DNA from: Lanius collurio
Taxonomy: Eukaryota; Chordata; Aves; Passeriformes; Laniidae
DNA length: 64,000 nt
Assembly (NCBI GenBank): GCA_020086605.1
Contig: JACBWW010000016.1
Span: 21,760,399 to 21,824,398 of the forward strand
Direction: 5' to 3'
Part shown: positions 1 through 12,360 of the stretch, piece by piece
How the letters are laid out: every line of letters starts with the position of its first letter
How positions within the stretch are numbered: the first letter of the stretch is position 1
Notes under the pieces: generated by a model
Told to the model about the DNA's origin: nothing
What the model saw: only the letters and a program-made list of their open reading frames with translations
Databases searched by the model: none
Made by a program: the position numbers and the translations under genes

Positions 1-3000
1 GATGGGGATGTGCTGGGACCATTTTTCTGGAGCAGCAGCTTCTCACTGGTAGTGGCTGCATGGCTTCCTCTGCTGTGCTAAAGCTTTCCTGCCCTTTTTA
101 TGGTCTCTCTGGGAGTGCTGGGGTGAACCACTGGCAACGAGGCTCTGCCTCATGCCCTTCAGGCCAGCAATCAAACCTTCTCTATTCTCCCAGGAGGGCT
201 TTTTCCCCTAACTCCTCCTTTGAAGTCCCCTCACCCCAGGCCCAAGGAAGTTGATGTCATCAGAGGATGGGAGGCTGTGGCTCCTCTTGGGCAGTTCCCA
301 CCTTTGGAGGAAGGAAATTCCTTGGGGCAGTGCTGTTTATCTGCTGGCCCCCAGAGAGCTGGGCTGAGAAATGATGTGGCTTTCTGAAAGCTGTGGATTT
401 TAGATTCCCCCCTTGCTGTGCTTTCATTGTGCAGGTGGCTGCCAGGGGACCGCTCGCTGGTGGCAGTGGCAGAGTGCTGGGGCCTGGTGCCTTTAATTAC
501 TTTTACACCTTGCTTGTGGAATTTGCTCTGCAGAAACACAAAGCCTCATGCAAACCCATTTCTGTGGATTGATTGAGGAAGAAAAGCCCAACAAACGACC
601 TCCCTCCGGATTAGTGAGGGCAATGAGCCAGCGCAGCTCTGAGAGGAGGAAAAGGTGGGACTTGGTGCTTGAGAGGATGCAAAGGAAGGGGCCCTGGCCA
701 CAGGCTGGAAGCCCTGTTACTGAGCTCTGAATTTACCCATGTGCTGGAGAGGAGATCAATGGAGAATCAGAGCAGGAAGGATGGAGAGGTTCTCAGACCA
801 TCCTGCCTGAGTTTACCTACAGGTTACTGACACAAGCCTGCAAAAAAGGGCAGGGCAGGGCAGGGCAGGGGAATACAACTTGCCCCAACAGGTGCCCATT
901 TGCAGTGAGGGGTGGCACATACTTGGCATGGGGTTGTTCAGGTGAACTTTCCCCTGAGGTAACTCTGGCTCTGCTCTGGCTCTGCTGGGTGCTGCAGTCA
1001 GCCCCATGATGACAGCAGCCCTTGACAATACATCAGGCTCACGTGAGGCAGACATTAGGCTCGGTACCATTGGAAGGGAAGGGTGAATTGCCTAAATATA
1101 CCTTGCCTGCAGCCTCCAGGTAAATCCAGGGAGACTGCTTTTTAGGTTAAAACAAACGCTTTCTGCCATCTCATCCCCAGAGTGTGGTGTAACTACAACC
1201 TTGAGTACCCATCCCTCAGCCCGCTGGGCCCATGGGAGGCAGGACCAAACCCCTTGAGATCCAGCTATAAACCCCTACATGAAGCAGGAGCCTGCCATGG
1301 ATGTGGGCAGCAGGTCATGCCAGAATGCCAGGAATGGCTGCATGTCTGGCTGGGGATCATCTCTGACAAGAAACTCACTTTACAGCCAAGAGGATGTGTG
1401 CCAGGCAGGAATGTGCTGTTGGATGGGCTTGAGCAGCCAGAGCCTTCCCCTCACCACATGGTGTCTTGGCCTCCTTTTAGATATTGAATAGCCTGATCCT
1501 TCTTGTAGTTTTCCTCTATCCCAGGTAAAGACTTCAGGGAATTCGGTGAGAGGTCTCTCCTCTCCAGCAGGAGGAATGTGCTGACACACAGATATCACTG
1601 ACTGGCAGCCTACTGTGGAAACACAGTTGTTCAAGCCAAGAGGTTTCTTTTGCTGGTGTAGTTTACTGGAGCTACCCAAACAAATTTAACTATATGAGAA
1701 AGAAAAAAAAAATCCCTCCTTTTGTAGTGCTGCATCCACACCAGGGGCTTTTTGTGGGTGCAACTCTCTCTCTTGTAGGAATGATGTATTTGTTTTTTCA
1801 CACTCCTGGCTGGCATAATTAAGCTTACAAAACTTCCTTGTGCAGACTAGCCCTAGGAGAAAAGGAGTCAGCTTGCTTCAGGAGCACTTCCATGCATCAG
1901 TGAGAATTGCTGTTGTCTTGAGGTAGTGCATTTGGTGTGTTTTCCACCATTGTAAAGGATTTCCCACAGTGCAGAGAAAAAAACAAGACTAAAAGGTCTG
2001 GTTTGTCCAGTTATTTTTGTTGATCCATTATACCTTGAGTGTGTGTGTAGAACTTGATCACAAAATGCCATAGCACAGAGATTTAGGCACTGGTGATATT
2101 TACTTGCAGTTATTTCAGGAGGATGAAGAAGTGTGGGAATAATACCATGATCTGGTGCTTGTGCTTGTTTCTGTCTGTTAATTGGATATGCCATGTAAGA
2201 AAAGCTGGAGCAATCTGTTGTTCTACAGAGCCTTGAATCAATGTATTTGAATTACATGCTGCCCCTCATCCCTCATCCTGAAGGGGTTGTACAAGTAGGG
2301 ATTTTCTGTCCTTTTGCTGAAAACACAGCAGTGGCCAGTGAGGACGTGTAATGTTTCACATCAGCCAGGGAGGAATAGCCACATTTGGGATGGGTTTGCT
2401 TGGGAAATGAGGTTGTCACTTACTGTAAGGAGCAGAAAGTGCCACAGGAGAGTGCCATTAATGAAGACAAGCAGATGTGATACTTGAAAACAATGTCATG
2501 TGTTCTGGTCTGTGGATAAAGAGAGTGTCCTGGAACCTTATGCACTTCATGGACATCCTGTGTAGGATGTCCCTTACCCAGCTGCATGACTTGAGATGGG
2601 TTTTTCTGGCTGGTAAAAATGGTTATTTCCAGTCAGAGCCCTTCAATCACCTCACAGGATGTCCCAGGTTGTTCTTCCCTTCCCTTCATTCCTTCTTTCC
2701 TTTTGTGTGACCAAGCAGCCCCATGAAGGCCGCCAGGCAGGGCTCTGAGGACCACCACAGGCACTCTGGGGTGAGCAGCACCAAGCCTAAAAGATACTGC
2801 CTGGCTTTGAAGCTGAGTGGTCAGCCTCTGTATGCTGAGACAGAGGGGTTATTTAGATAATGTGCTACTGGATGAAAAAAGTTTCTCTCCCTCTTTGCAG
2901 ACAGAGTTTTAGACTCATTAAATTATGCTCAGCATGGGTATTTAGGCTCAGTTCTGCAATACAGCATTGCACCCTGAGGAATGGTGCCTCCCAGTTTGTT

Positions 3001-3690
3001 GTGATGTTAATCTTGGAAGCAAAAAAAATCCTTGACAAAAGATCAATTCCGTGGATCTCTTTTGTCTTGGCAGCAGACAAATTGGAGCTGCAACATCTGT
3101 TTTTCTGAAGGGATAGTACTTTTCCACTCTTGGTTTTCTCAGGCAGCCTCGTGCCGCCTGGAAGGCTGAAGTCAAGTGCTTGTCAGTGGTACCTCTGACA
3201 CTGAGCAGGATAATGGGACTTAGAGATGGGCTTAATACTTCAAAGCAGAGGGCAGATTTTAATTATCTCTGCCATTATTGCCCTCAGCCCACCAACAAGT
3301 GTGGGTAAGCCATGGGGAGAAATAGCAAATCAGGCAAACCTTTCATATAGCAGAAAAAAAGCATTGTTAGAAGTAGTGGCTGAAAGAAGAATCCTAAAAA
3401 AATTCGAATGGGAAATGAAACTTGAATGTTCAGTAGGGATGGGGATTAATCACAGGGGGGAAAATACCAAGGGAAGTGCTGGCTTTCCTCCATCTCTTGA
3501 TGTTTCAGATGAAGATAAGTTGTTCTTCTGCAAGAGATGGAGAGATATATATTGGTCAAACATAGGCAATTGGCCTTGATTCAGACACAACTGAGAGAAA
3601 TTAAAGGTTTTTTGATATAGAGAAGCCAGACCAGACTCTTCTTTGTAGAGCTTTAAGCTCCATAAATCCACGATGTTAACTGTTCTCCCT
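1..3690. other. Unique non-coding sequence, no gene seen
   Basis: I see no gene, RNA or recognisable transposon here apart from the short G-rich repeat listed separately. Open frames of up to 117 codons occur on both strands, overlap one another, and encode no domain I recognise. An 11-bp unit (TCTGGCTCTGC) is duplicated in tandem at 964-985. Intergenic or intronic DNA is the simplest reading. Confidence 0.7.
848..871 (+). repeat. (GGGCA)n short tandem repeat, G-quadruplex-type
   Basis: Five consecutive G-runs (848-850, 853-855, 858-860, 863-865, 868-871) are separated by CA dinucleotides, giving more than four copies of the pentamer GGGCA. Runs of three or more G with two-base loops match the classical intramolecular G-quadruplex pattern. 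Whether it folds or has any role cannot be told from sequence. Confidence 0.85.
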
Positions 3691-3694
3691 ACTT

Positions 3695-3825
3695 TATCTA
3701 AGGAAAAACCCAAACTGGCAGGTGATACAAGTTGCCCAAGGCCATATAAGAAATTAATGGCAGCATCAGGAATATAACTCAAGCTCTCCTGGCTTTCTGC
3801 CTGGTTCTCTACTTGTGCAGCCCTG
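3695..3825 (-). repeat. MIR-type SINE fragment, degraded
   Basis: The plus strand reads as the complement of the MIR core: a GTTGCCCAAGGCCATATAAG segment (compare the family's GACTTGCCCAAGGTCACACAG), then a stretch resembling the family's 'aatggcag...ggaatataactcaagctctcctggc' part. The element therefore lies on the minus strand. It is far diverged and lacks a clear tRNA-derived head, as expected for an ancient amniote SINE. The 177-codon minus-strand open frame at 3450-3983 runs through it, which argues against that frame being coding. Assignment is from memory of the family consensus, not from a search. Confidence 0.6.
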
Positions 3826-6800
3826 TGAGATGCTGGTGCTGCAGGGGAGAGGCTGAAGCACTTTCTGTCTGCTCCTTGTGACAGCAGCCACTGCCAGGCT
3901 CCTGCTGAGGCAGCCTGCACCTCTTCTTTGGTGCTGTCACTGTATCCCAGCACCTGAACAGGAATTGCAAAATAGCAAAACAAGGCTGAGAATGGAATTG
4001 CTAAGAGCTCTGACCCTGTGTCAGCAAATTGGTTGAGAATATCCTTAAAAACACATCCTGCTGAATCTTTTTAAACACACTCTTCATGCTACACAGGGGC
4101 TAAGGGCTTAGCTGAACCCAGGCTTGCGTAAATGGAGGTTTGTGTTTCATCAGAGACATTATTTTTGAAGTCACCTATAATAGAGGAGATAAGATCAGCT
4201 ATTTCCTCAGTACATCTAGAAATATTTTTTTTTTCCAAGAGAAATAAAATTCCAAACATAAGGAAAAAGTCCAGCAGGAAACAGTGTACCAGGAAACTGG
4301 ACAGACAGAATATTTTTGTGCTTGTGAGCTGATTTGAACCATTAATAGCAATTTGCCAGCCCGAATGTATCTTGGTGCTGTCAGGCCTGGTGACTCCTCT
4401 GGGGTGATGCTGCTGCCAAGGAAGGTGCATATTTAGGACAAGAGGGAAGGACTGGGTGCCCTCAGAGAGCAGCACAGAGTTAAGCTGTGCCCAAGGTTTG
4501 CCCCTGTTTGGGCTGCAGTTCAGCTGCTGTGCTGGCTGGGAAGTGGCTGCCATGATTTCATCAGGTGGAAACATTGCAGCAGTGAGGGACAGGGATGTTG
4601 ACTACAGTGGATTTGCACTGGGATGTCTGATATAGAGCCAGCACAACAAACATTTAGCTCTCTTTATACTGTCTAAGCCTCACGGGCACAAGCTCAGGTC
4701 TTAGGGAAGTTATTCATGCGTAGATCAAAACAGGCCTTACCTTAATAGATTACCTTTGGATTTTTTAGTTGAAAGCCATTTCAGATGTTATCACATGGAT
4801 TTCATCTCCTGTGTTGTGCTGGGACTGTGTTCCTACAAAGAAGGCAGCTTTTCTGTCCTACTGGGGTGGGAGCCAATCCCAAACCCAAACAGGAATTTAT
4901 GTCTCTTTAAAATGGTTCTATCAAGTCATGAACCTTTGAATAGGGTCCTTCAAAGGTTTCTTTCAAGCCCTTTCTTTGAAATGCAATTACCCCATTCCCC
5001 TTTTCCTTGAAGTTTCTATTCCAAGGTTCCTCTAATCTTCAGCAGCTGATAAGAGCAATCACAGGGGAATTGCTGGAGGGGGCCTCCTGTCACACAGGCT
5101 CCTGTGGGAGCAGCAGGTGTGACAACCTGGAGTCACAACCTGGAGATGGAAAGTTCTCATCTGTCCCCCTTGCACAAAGGGAAGGCAAAGGCTTGCAGCT
5201 CTTAACTGGGTAAGCAGCTCCTGGTGCTCTCTCCTGCCCACTCATCAATGTTGTCCACCTCAAAACATTAAGATTCCTGGTGGAGTCTCACAGAAAATGG
5301 CATTTTAGTACAAAATAGTTGGAAATTGTCTTGGTTTTTACAGGATTTTTTAGGTGTGGAAGGAGTTCTCCTTCCTGAATCATGGGGAAGGTGAGGAGAG
5401 GTGTCAGGGAATAGTGTGTGGTGGTGACAGGGCTCAGCATTGCAACCTGGACAGAAGGTCGGAGAGATGGGCACGTGAGGTCAGGATGAGCCTGCTTGAA
5501 CACCATCCTAGTCCCTTACATGTTAATAAATGCTGCCTAAACCTTTACCTAGCTGCTCAGAGGAAGTGAAAGGTTGCTGATTCTCTGGGTGAATCCCACA
5601 GACCCACAGAGATGTGTCTCCATGGCACTGCTGAGCTGCAGCGTCCCAGACGGAAAGAGGGCAGCATATCCTCACAGGTCAGGAAATGCTGTCTTGGGCT
5701 GGGAGCTGCAAAATAAAACTGCACAAAGAAGCTATTGAAGGCCCCTGTTTCTCAATGCTTTCAGAGAAAAAACGACAGCTTTCTGTAAGTCAGTCATTCA
5801 GCAAGAGGGTGGTCGGACTTTTGTTTTTTTTTTTCTTTCTTTGGCTTTTTAAATTTAAAAATCAAGCAGAAAAAGCCAGTGAGGTACTGCCTGAAACTGC
5901 TGTGATGAAAATGGGGAGCTGGTTTCTGTGGTGTGCTGTGCTCTCTCTGCAACCTCTATGAAGTCATTTGTCAAGATATTTGTCTTCTCCCTCCCATCCC
6001 TACATGCAGTAGCAAACCAGGCTGGAAGGGCAAATCCTTCTATAAAATAACAACCAGGCACAACACTGCAGCATGGATATGGTGAAACTCCAGACACAGG
6101 GTAAGGAAGGCTACATGGCTGTGAACCCACCTGGTCACACAGTGGGAATGGTACCATGGAAATCTCTGGCTGCTCAAGGAGTACAGCATGTGGATCTAAA
6201 AACTTAAATGCTGGGGAATTTCTTTCTTGGTGGCACCTTGCAAGAGCAGCCTGTGAAAAGGAGTGACAGGGACTGTCCCCTGCAGCTGGATGGTGCCATG
6301 GTATGGTGGCTCCAGCATCAGCTCTCTGCTCCCATCGGCTCTTTGGGAGACAGCACTCTCAGCCACAGCAGGGGTATATTCTGAGTTAACCCTCCAATCC
6401 TCCTGAGGGAATTTCCTGCCTCAAATTCCCCATATCTCACTGATATGAGGTGGGTGAGGCCTCCAAAAGAGCCCAAAGAGAAATGTCAGGAACCCCCAAG
6501 GTGGGCCCAGAGAGGGCATGAGAGGTCAAAGAGCTCTAAAATGAACCTTGTTGCCAGAGAACTCACAGCTTGGAGCTACTGCCTTTCCGAAGGGAAAGCC
6601 ATTCATTCAAGCAATAAATTAATGGACCTGATAGAAGAGATTGTGTGTCAGTGCTGTCAGTGAAGTAAAAATGGAAACATAAGTGGCATCAGCTGGGCAA
6701 GGGCCAGCTTCTAAATCTAGACCTGAAATCTCAGAACTTTTTGTGTTCAAGAAAAAGGTTTTAATCCAGTTGTGTTTGGAAAATAAACAAATGTTGCCTC

Positions 6801-8160
6801 ATGTACAGGATTCTGTTCCTTTCATGTACGAGGAAAAATTGGATTTTGCCACACCAGGAAACGGAAAATACCCTCTGAATATGGATTTTCTCACAGAAGT
6901 GATGTGAGCATTTGTGCTTTTCCTTGTGGCCAAGATAACAGTCCTTGGAGGAGGCCACAGGATCAGGAATGCTGAGAAAGGGGAGCAGGCATTGCTTGAG
7001 AGGTGTGGGTGTCTCTGCAGCCAGCCCTGCCTCATCCTTCACAGGGATCCATCTTATTTTAGGGAACAGCATGCTGGAATCACAATTCTGTGGTGAAAAG
7101 TAAAGGCAAAATGACAGAGAGGTTATGTGTCGATTTAATGCTGATGCTGTGCCTATAAATTGGATTCCAATTGTTGATGGTTTACTAATTGAACTTGTCG
7201 TTTTCTGTTTTTTCTAAAATCAGGATTTGCCAAACTGCTTGAAAAATAGCATGAACTTTTCTGATCTTGATTGTTTCTGTGTGAATCCACTGCTTGTCTG
7301 CTTGTTGAGTATCTGGAGACAAAAGAAAAGGAGTGGCTTGGAGTGTGGGGAAGTTACATTTCCCATTCTTGGGTGCCACTGAAGCTTGAAATGAATTGTA
7401 TTATTTGATGATAAAATACCTTATTATCCTTTCCCCATCCCAAGCCACACTTCCACAACTTGTGGTGGAATAACCAGACATGTCATGGGCCAAATAAGGG
7501 TCAAAGCATTACCTCTTCTTTCAAACAACATCACTCCGACCCCGTTGTGTTCAGTGTTTTCATTTATTGCTCTGGAAGCTGAAACACATTCCAGATGTGA
7601 TTTGCCAGGGCTCCTGCAAGGTCACAGCCAAGTCGAGGTGCTCTGGTTGGCCTGTGGTGACCCCAAGGTGTCCAAAGGTGGGGGGCTGTCACTGTAGATA
7701 AATCCCAACTTCTCCTTCGCTGAGAGCGGCCTCTCCCTCCTTTGGGGAGGGAGGAATGTGGGGGTTTGCAGGCGCCTCTGCTGTCACCTGGTTCATCTGT
7801 TGGTGAGTGTGAGGAAGGGACAGCACAAGAAGGGAAGTTTGTGCCTTGGGGAAGGGACAGCAGACAAGACAAACGAGGTCTGCAGTGCTGAAAAGCAGCG
7901 TTTGCACGCTGCAGCCTGGCCCTTGTATTCCTGTACGGGATTTTCCTGTCTTAGATGACTGAAAAAAAAAAAACGTGAAGGAAGAAATTGTTTCCTTGAT
8001 GATATCATTCACCTCTCAATCCTTTAAGCTCACCAGACCTAAGTAACGATGCTGGTGTCTATTAAAAATAAATGGCTGTTTTTTCTGCTACTGTTCCCTC
8101 AGGACAAATTCAGGCTTAAAGCATAAAGACAACATAAATTCCTTTCTTCAATGTGAGCAT
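3826..8160. other. Unique non-coding sequence, no gene seen
   Basis: No supported gene or clear transposon. A T-run lies at 5824-5834, and a 13-bp word (GGAAGGGACAGCA) occurs at 7813-7825 and again at 7850-7862. An AT-rich stretch around 7125-7230 with TAAAT and AATTG motifs reads more like conserved non-coding DNA than its surroundings, but this is only an impression. The 161-codon minus-strand frame at 4089-4574 has no recognisable domain. Confidence 0.65.
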
Positions 8161-11100
8161 ACTAATAGGCTGATTTTCAGAGGTCCAAGTGCAAACAGGA
8201 GTGGGTGCCATGGAAAACCCAGCTGCAAATTCCAGTTCCCAGAAACACTCACGCAGATGTCATTCCAGCCAGGCTCCTGGTGTGCACAGAAATGTCACAT
8301 CCCTGGCTGCATGGTGGGACTGAGATTTAATCCCTCCACAGCAGCTCTAAGGGGAACGTGTATTTTGGCTGCTGGGTGGGCCAGCAGGTTCCTGCTGCTG
8401 CAGGTTGAGTTTTTGGAGACCTGCTGAACAGGGCCTGCACTTACCAGGCAGGGCTGAGGTGCACTGAGCTGTGCAGGTTGTCAGCCTCTTCCCACAGGAC
8501 CTTGCACAGAAACTATTTCTGCAGCCCTGGTGTATAAATGATGCCTTGGGCTTGCAGGAACACCGTGCACAGTGTGGTTGCTTAGGTGTTTAAAATGCTT
8601 TGAGGGATTTTTTATTTTAAAGAATTTGTCCACTCGCCCTTTGAACCCCTGTAAATGTATTTTTTCTATTATTTCCCCTGTCAAGGAGTCCCACTGCTTC
8701 CCTGTATGTTGTGTGCAAATGTGTCTTTTTTTGTGCCTGATCTGAATCTGCCACATGGAAGCCCCCTTCAATGTCCCTGTTTTTAAACTGGAAGATGGTC
8801 AGAAGTTTCCAATTTCTGGGCTAGTTGACAAAGTCTGGAGAAAATTCTGCATGCTTAAGCCATAGCTGGAGAATTTTTCCTGATGGTCGTGCTGCATCAT
8901 TAGGGAAGAGTAGAGGAATCCACAGGTTCCTCCTGTGACTCAGCAGTCATCTCCCAATACAGTTTTCATTTCTTTAGTCACACAGCAATGTCCAGCTGAC
9001 AAAACCCTCCAGGCCAAAAAAGCAGCTCTGGTTGCTCTGTGTAAACCATATTCAGAGCACAGAGTCAAGAGGACCTCCTGCCACAGCTGATGACTTTGGA
9101 CAAATCCTATCCAAATATCTGGCCAACCTGGGCTTTCTCTTTTACCAATGAATCCAATCTTCATTGCCATGAAAATGCTTATTTTTTTTTTTCCCCACAC
9201 CTTTTTTCCAGCAGTTGTGACTCTGGTGCACTGAAGTGTGACACAGACATGCAGCAGTGCTGGGGCTGAGGAGGCTTCCAGGTGATTCCTGTGGCAGTCT
9301 GGCACTGGTCACTACTGTGGCCACCATCTCTGGGCTCCTCCTTGGACACTCCTGGGCTTTGCTGGCAGTCAGACATTGCTGGGTTTTACCCTCCTGGGTC
9401 TCTTCCATCTCTGCCTCACCTCTCCCCCACCTCCTCAGCATTGCTCCCTGTGGCACCTTGGCGAGTTCCCTGCACAGTTAAGGGCTGAACTGACCCAAGT
9501 GATGGGAGAGGGGAGCGGCTGCAGCCTCTCAGGAGTGAAATACAGCTTTGTGTCTGCAAAGAGGTTAAAGCTGCTCCCCAGCAAGACCAGCGGAAGGAAA
9601 TGCCCTGTAGCTAAGTTTCATTTTGGTGTACAGTATGGGAACATGTGCAACCCATTACAATAAAGCCCTTGCTGGAAAATGCCTAACCTATGCACTGTAA
9701 AACCTAATTAAGGGATTCCTTAAAAAACACTGTTACCAACCAGTATCAAGGAGTAGATAATGAGAGGCTGCTTTGTGTAATCCAACCCTTTATCTTTAGG
9801 CCTTCAGGGTGTCCGTGGCCAGGCTCTGTCCCCTGGTTGTTGCTGAGGCCTTTATTGCAACAGTAAGAAATACTCCAGCACCCCTTGTAAAGCTGACCAG
9901 CTCCAGTGCAGTTTCCTGAGGGATACAGGGCCAGTTCCTCAGGCAGAGCAGCTTGCTGTGACCTTGGGGATGGGGTTTTGAAAGCACTGGGGGGAACTGT
10001 GTCCAGCCCAACCCAGAACTGAAGGTGAGGTACCCAGGCTGGGAGGGAGATGAGGAAGTACAGGGAGAAATGGGATTGCAGGAGGTTGTCTTTCTCTGAA
10101 TCCTCCCCTAAGCCCAGAGCCACCTTCCTGCTATTTTTGCCAGCTGACACTGGCTTTTTCAGCATGGATGGAAAGGATGCAAGGCTTTTCCTCAACACTT
10201 CAATGCTGGAATGGTGGAGCCTGGCCTGAGCAGTTCCCCAGTCCAGCAGGCAGCAGCACACCCCTTCCAGGACACTGAGAGAGTGTACAACGTACCTGCT
10301 GTCATGCAGAAGCTGCTGATTGCAGCAACTACACTTCTCTAGATGTGTAAACCAAATTAACTACTCCCCTCTGATGCATCCTGCCATCAAGTCTCCATTT
10401 ATTTTTGGCCATTTTTTTGGTGAAGCCAGCCCCAGTGCAGCAACCACCAAGTTCCCTTGTGTTCCCATGAGGACAGACTCCATCTGGGCAGCTCCCAGCT
10501 CCTCACCTCATCCCTCTGCTACCCTTCAGAGCCTCTGAGGGACTCCCACTCTCACAGACAAAGCCACTTAGAGGACCCTGGAGGTTTGGTCCCAACCCTG
10601 GAGGTTAGACCCTGTAGGGTCTAACACATCCTCAAACCCCACCTGAAGTAGACAGGTGAGGTCCACTAAGCAGGAACAGGCTTGGGACTATGGGTGGACT
10701 TGCTGCAGGCAGTGAACAAGGGCAGGTTTTTTTGCAGGCCAAGCAACACTCTTCTTGCCATTAAACTCACAACATTATTACATATATTTCCTGTTGTGGT
10801 CATGGCCATTCATTTGACCCTTCATTAGGGTCAAAACAAGAAGCTGCCTGTCTGTGTGTAGGAAAATCCATCAGGAGCAGAGGCCAAACCCTCTGTTATC
10901 TTTGTCTGCATCTCCCTGTCGAGCTCAGCAGCTGAGCCTGAGAGCTAAGCTGAGTTTTACAATAACTGTAATTAGTCATTTTTATGGTGTGCTCATTTGC
11001 AATATCCTAGGTAAGGATCTGTCAATGTTTTCATTATGTACCCTTCTGTTTCCAGGGGTTTATAACCAGACCATAAAAACACACTCTGGGGCAAACTTGC

Positions 11101-12165
11101 CACATAAATTCTCAGCAGAGAACCTATTTTTGGTTTTGTTTTGGTTTTGTTTTGCTCTGTCACATATAAATACGACTTTTAAATGTGTAGTAAATATGGA
11201 AAAATTCAGGTGGCTTCTTCAAGCATGTGTTTAAGCAGATTTTAGTTTGGCAGAGACATACTGCAAAGGGGAATAATTTCTGTGGCTTTTGGGTAGCCTG
11301 AAAATGAGAAGTTGAGTCTAATTGAACAGAAAGATTATCTGTGAACTGGCATCAGGGTTTAGGGCTCTATTCACTGCACAAGCTGTGCTGGAATTGCTGA
11401 CTCTTTATAACTGCAGGAGGGCAGTTACATCTCTCTGCCTTCAGCTCACACAGTGCACATTCAGACTCACACCCAGAGCCTGCATCCAACACTCAATTTT
11501 CATACCTGCACATCCAAGCAAGGGGTCAATTTTAGGTGAAATTAGGATAGAAACGGAAGGCTTGATAGATAAATACAAAAATGGAGTTGCAGAAGGTATT
11601 TCGGTAGATGAGACCTTGACCATGTTAAAGTGCCTACAGGCCTAATGATCTTCACTCATTTTTAGTTTTATTGGAAGCAAAAATTGATGTTGATGCTTAA
11701 GGTTTCCTGTAAAAACCAGGGTATGGCACAGTGCTTATTCCATAAGCAATTCAGTGCAAGGAGCTTTATGACATTAAAGAATTAATTTATACCCGTCAGG
11801 CAACACAAGCAGTTCTCTCTTTTGGTGATATCACTGCTTTATAAAAGCTTTCTCTGCTTCCAGCAATTAGTGGTGGTTGAGCTGCAGCATCTGCTGCTTG
11901 TCACTGCGCTGGTGTGTCTCAAAATTCACTCTGGCACATCCAGCCAAGTGACAGGAGAGAAACCTCTGTTTGGGGCAGCTGTCCTGCCACCAGAGACTCC
12001 TCAAAGGGGAGACACCAAAGGATGAATGGGCTTCAAGGACTCAGGATCAGTTAAGAAGATTTTCTGTGTATCAAAGGCCAAGTTTTGCAACCCTTTCCTT
12101 ACATGAAAATATAAAGAACTGATTTATCTCCCTCAAGAGCAAGGGCTACAAAATCTGCTCCTCAT
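8161..12165. other. Unique non-coding sequence, no gene seen
   Basis: No supported gene. A possible trace of an ancient amniote interspersed repeat near 8172-8215 and a perfect inverted repeat at 10604-10625 are described separately. A short TTTTGGTTTTG-type low-complexity run lies at about 11128-11155. The 171-codon minus-strand frame at 9746-10261 is unremarkable in composition and has no recognised domain. Confidence 0.65.
10604..10625. repeat. Perfect 10-bp inverted repeat with 2-nt centre
   Basis: The arms GTTAGACCCT (10604-10613) and AGGGTCTAAC (10616-10625) are exact reverse complements separated by GT. Just upstream, CCCTGGAGGTT-like words repeat (about 10576-10606), so the hairpin may come from local duplication and inversion. 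No flanking target-site duplication was noticed. Confidence 0.85.
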
Positions 12166-12360
12166 CTTCTTTTGATGATTTTGCGGTATGTTTCTGTGAT
12201 CCTCGGTCTGATCCTTTTAATTTCAAAAGCTTTAATCAAAACCTCTTAACAATACATCCACTCGCTGGTTTTGCGGTTTACATTTAATTCTGATTGATTT
12301 TTTAAAAGGATGGTTGCATTAAGATGCTTCTGCTGGAGTGATTCATTAATATGTGCCTGG
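12165..12360. promoter_or_regulatory. Candidate conserved non-coding element with two RUNX-type sites
   Basis: This AT-rich stretch contains two copies of TTTTGCGGT, with TGCGGT cores at 12182-12187 and 12272-12277. They match the RUNX consensus TGYGGT. TTTAATCAAA and TAATTC-like homeodomain-type words lie between and after them. CpG dinucleotides kept inside AT-rich DNA are unusual in a vertebrate genome and suggest constraint. This is an inference from word content; no alignment was made. Confidence 0.3.

Noticed and set aside
3450..3983. 177-codon minus-strand open frame
   Set aside because: It runs through a MIR-type SINE fossil, so it is not a conserved coding sequence.
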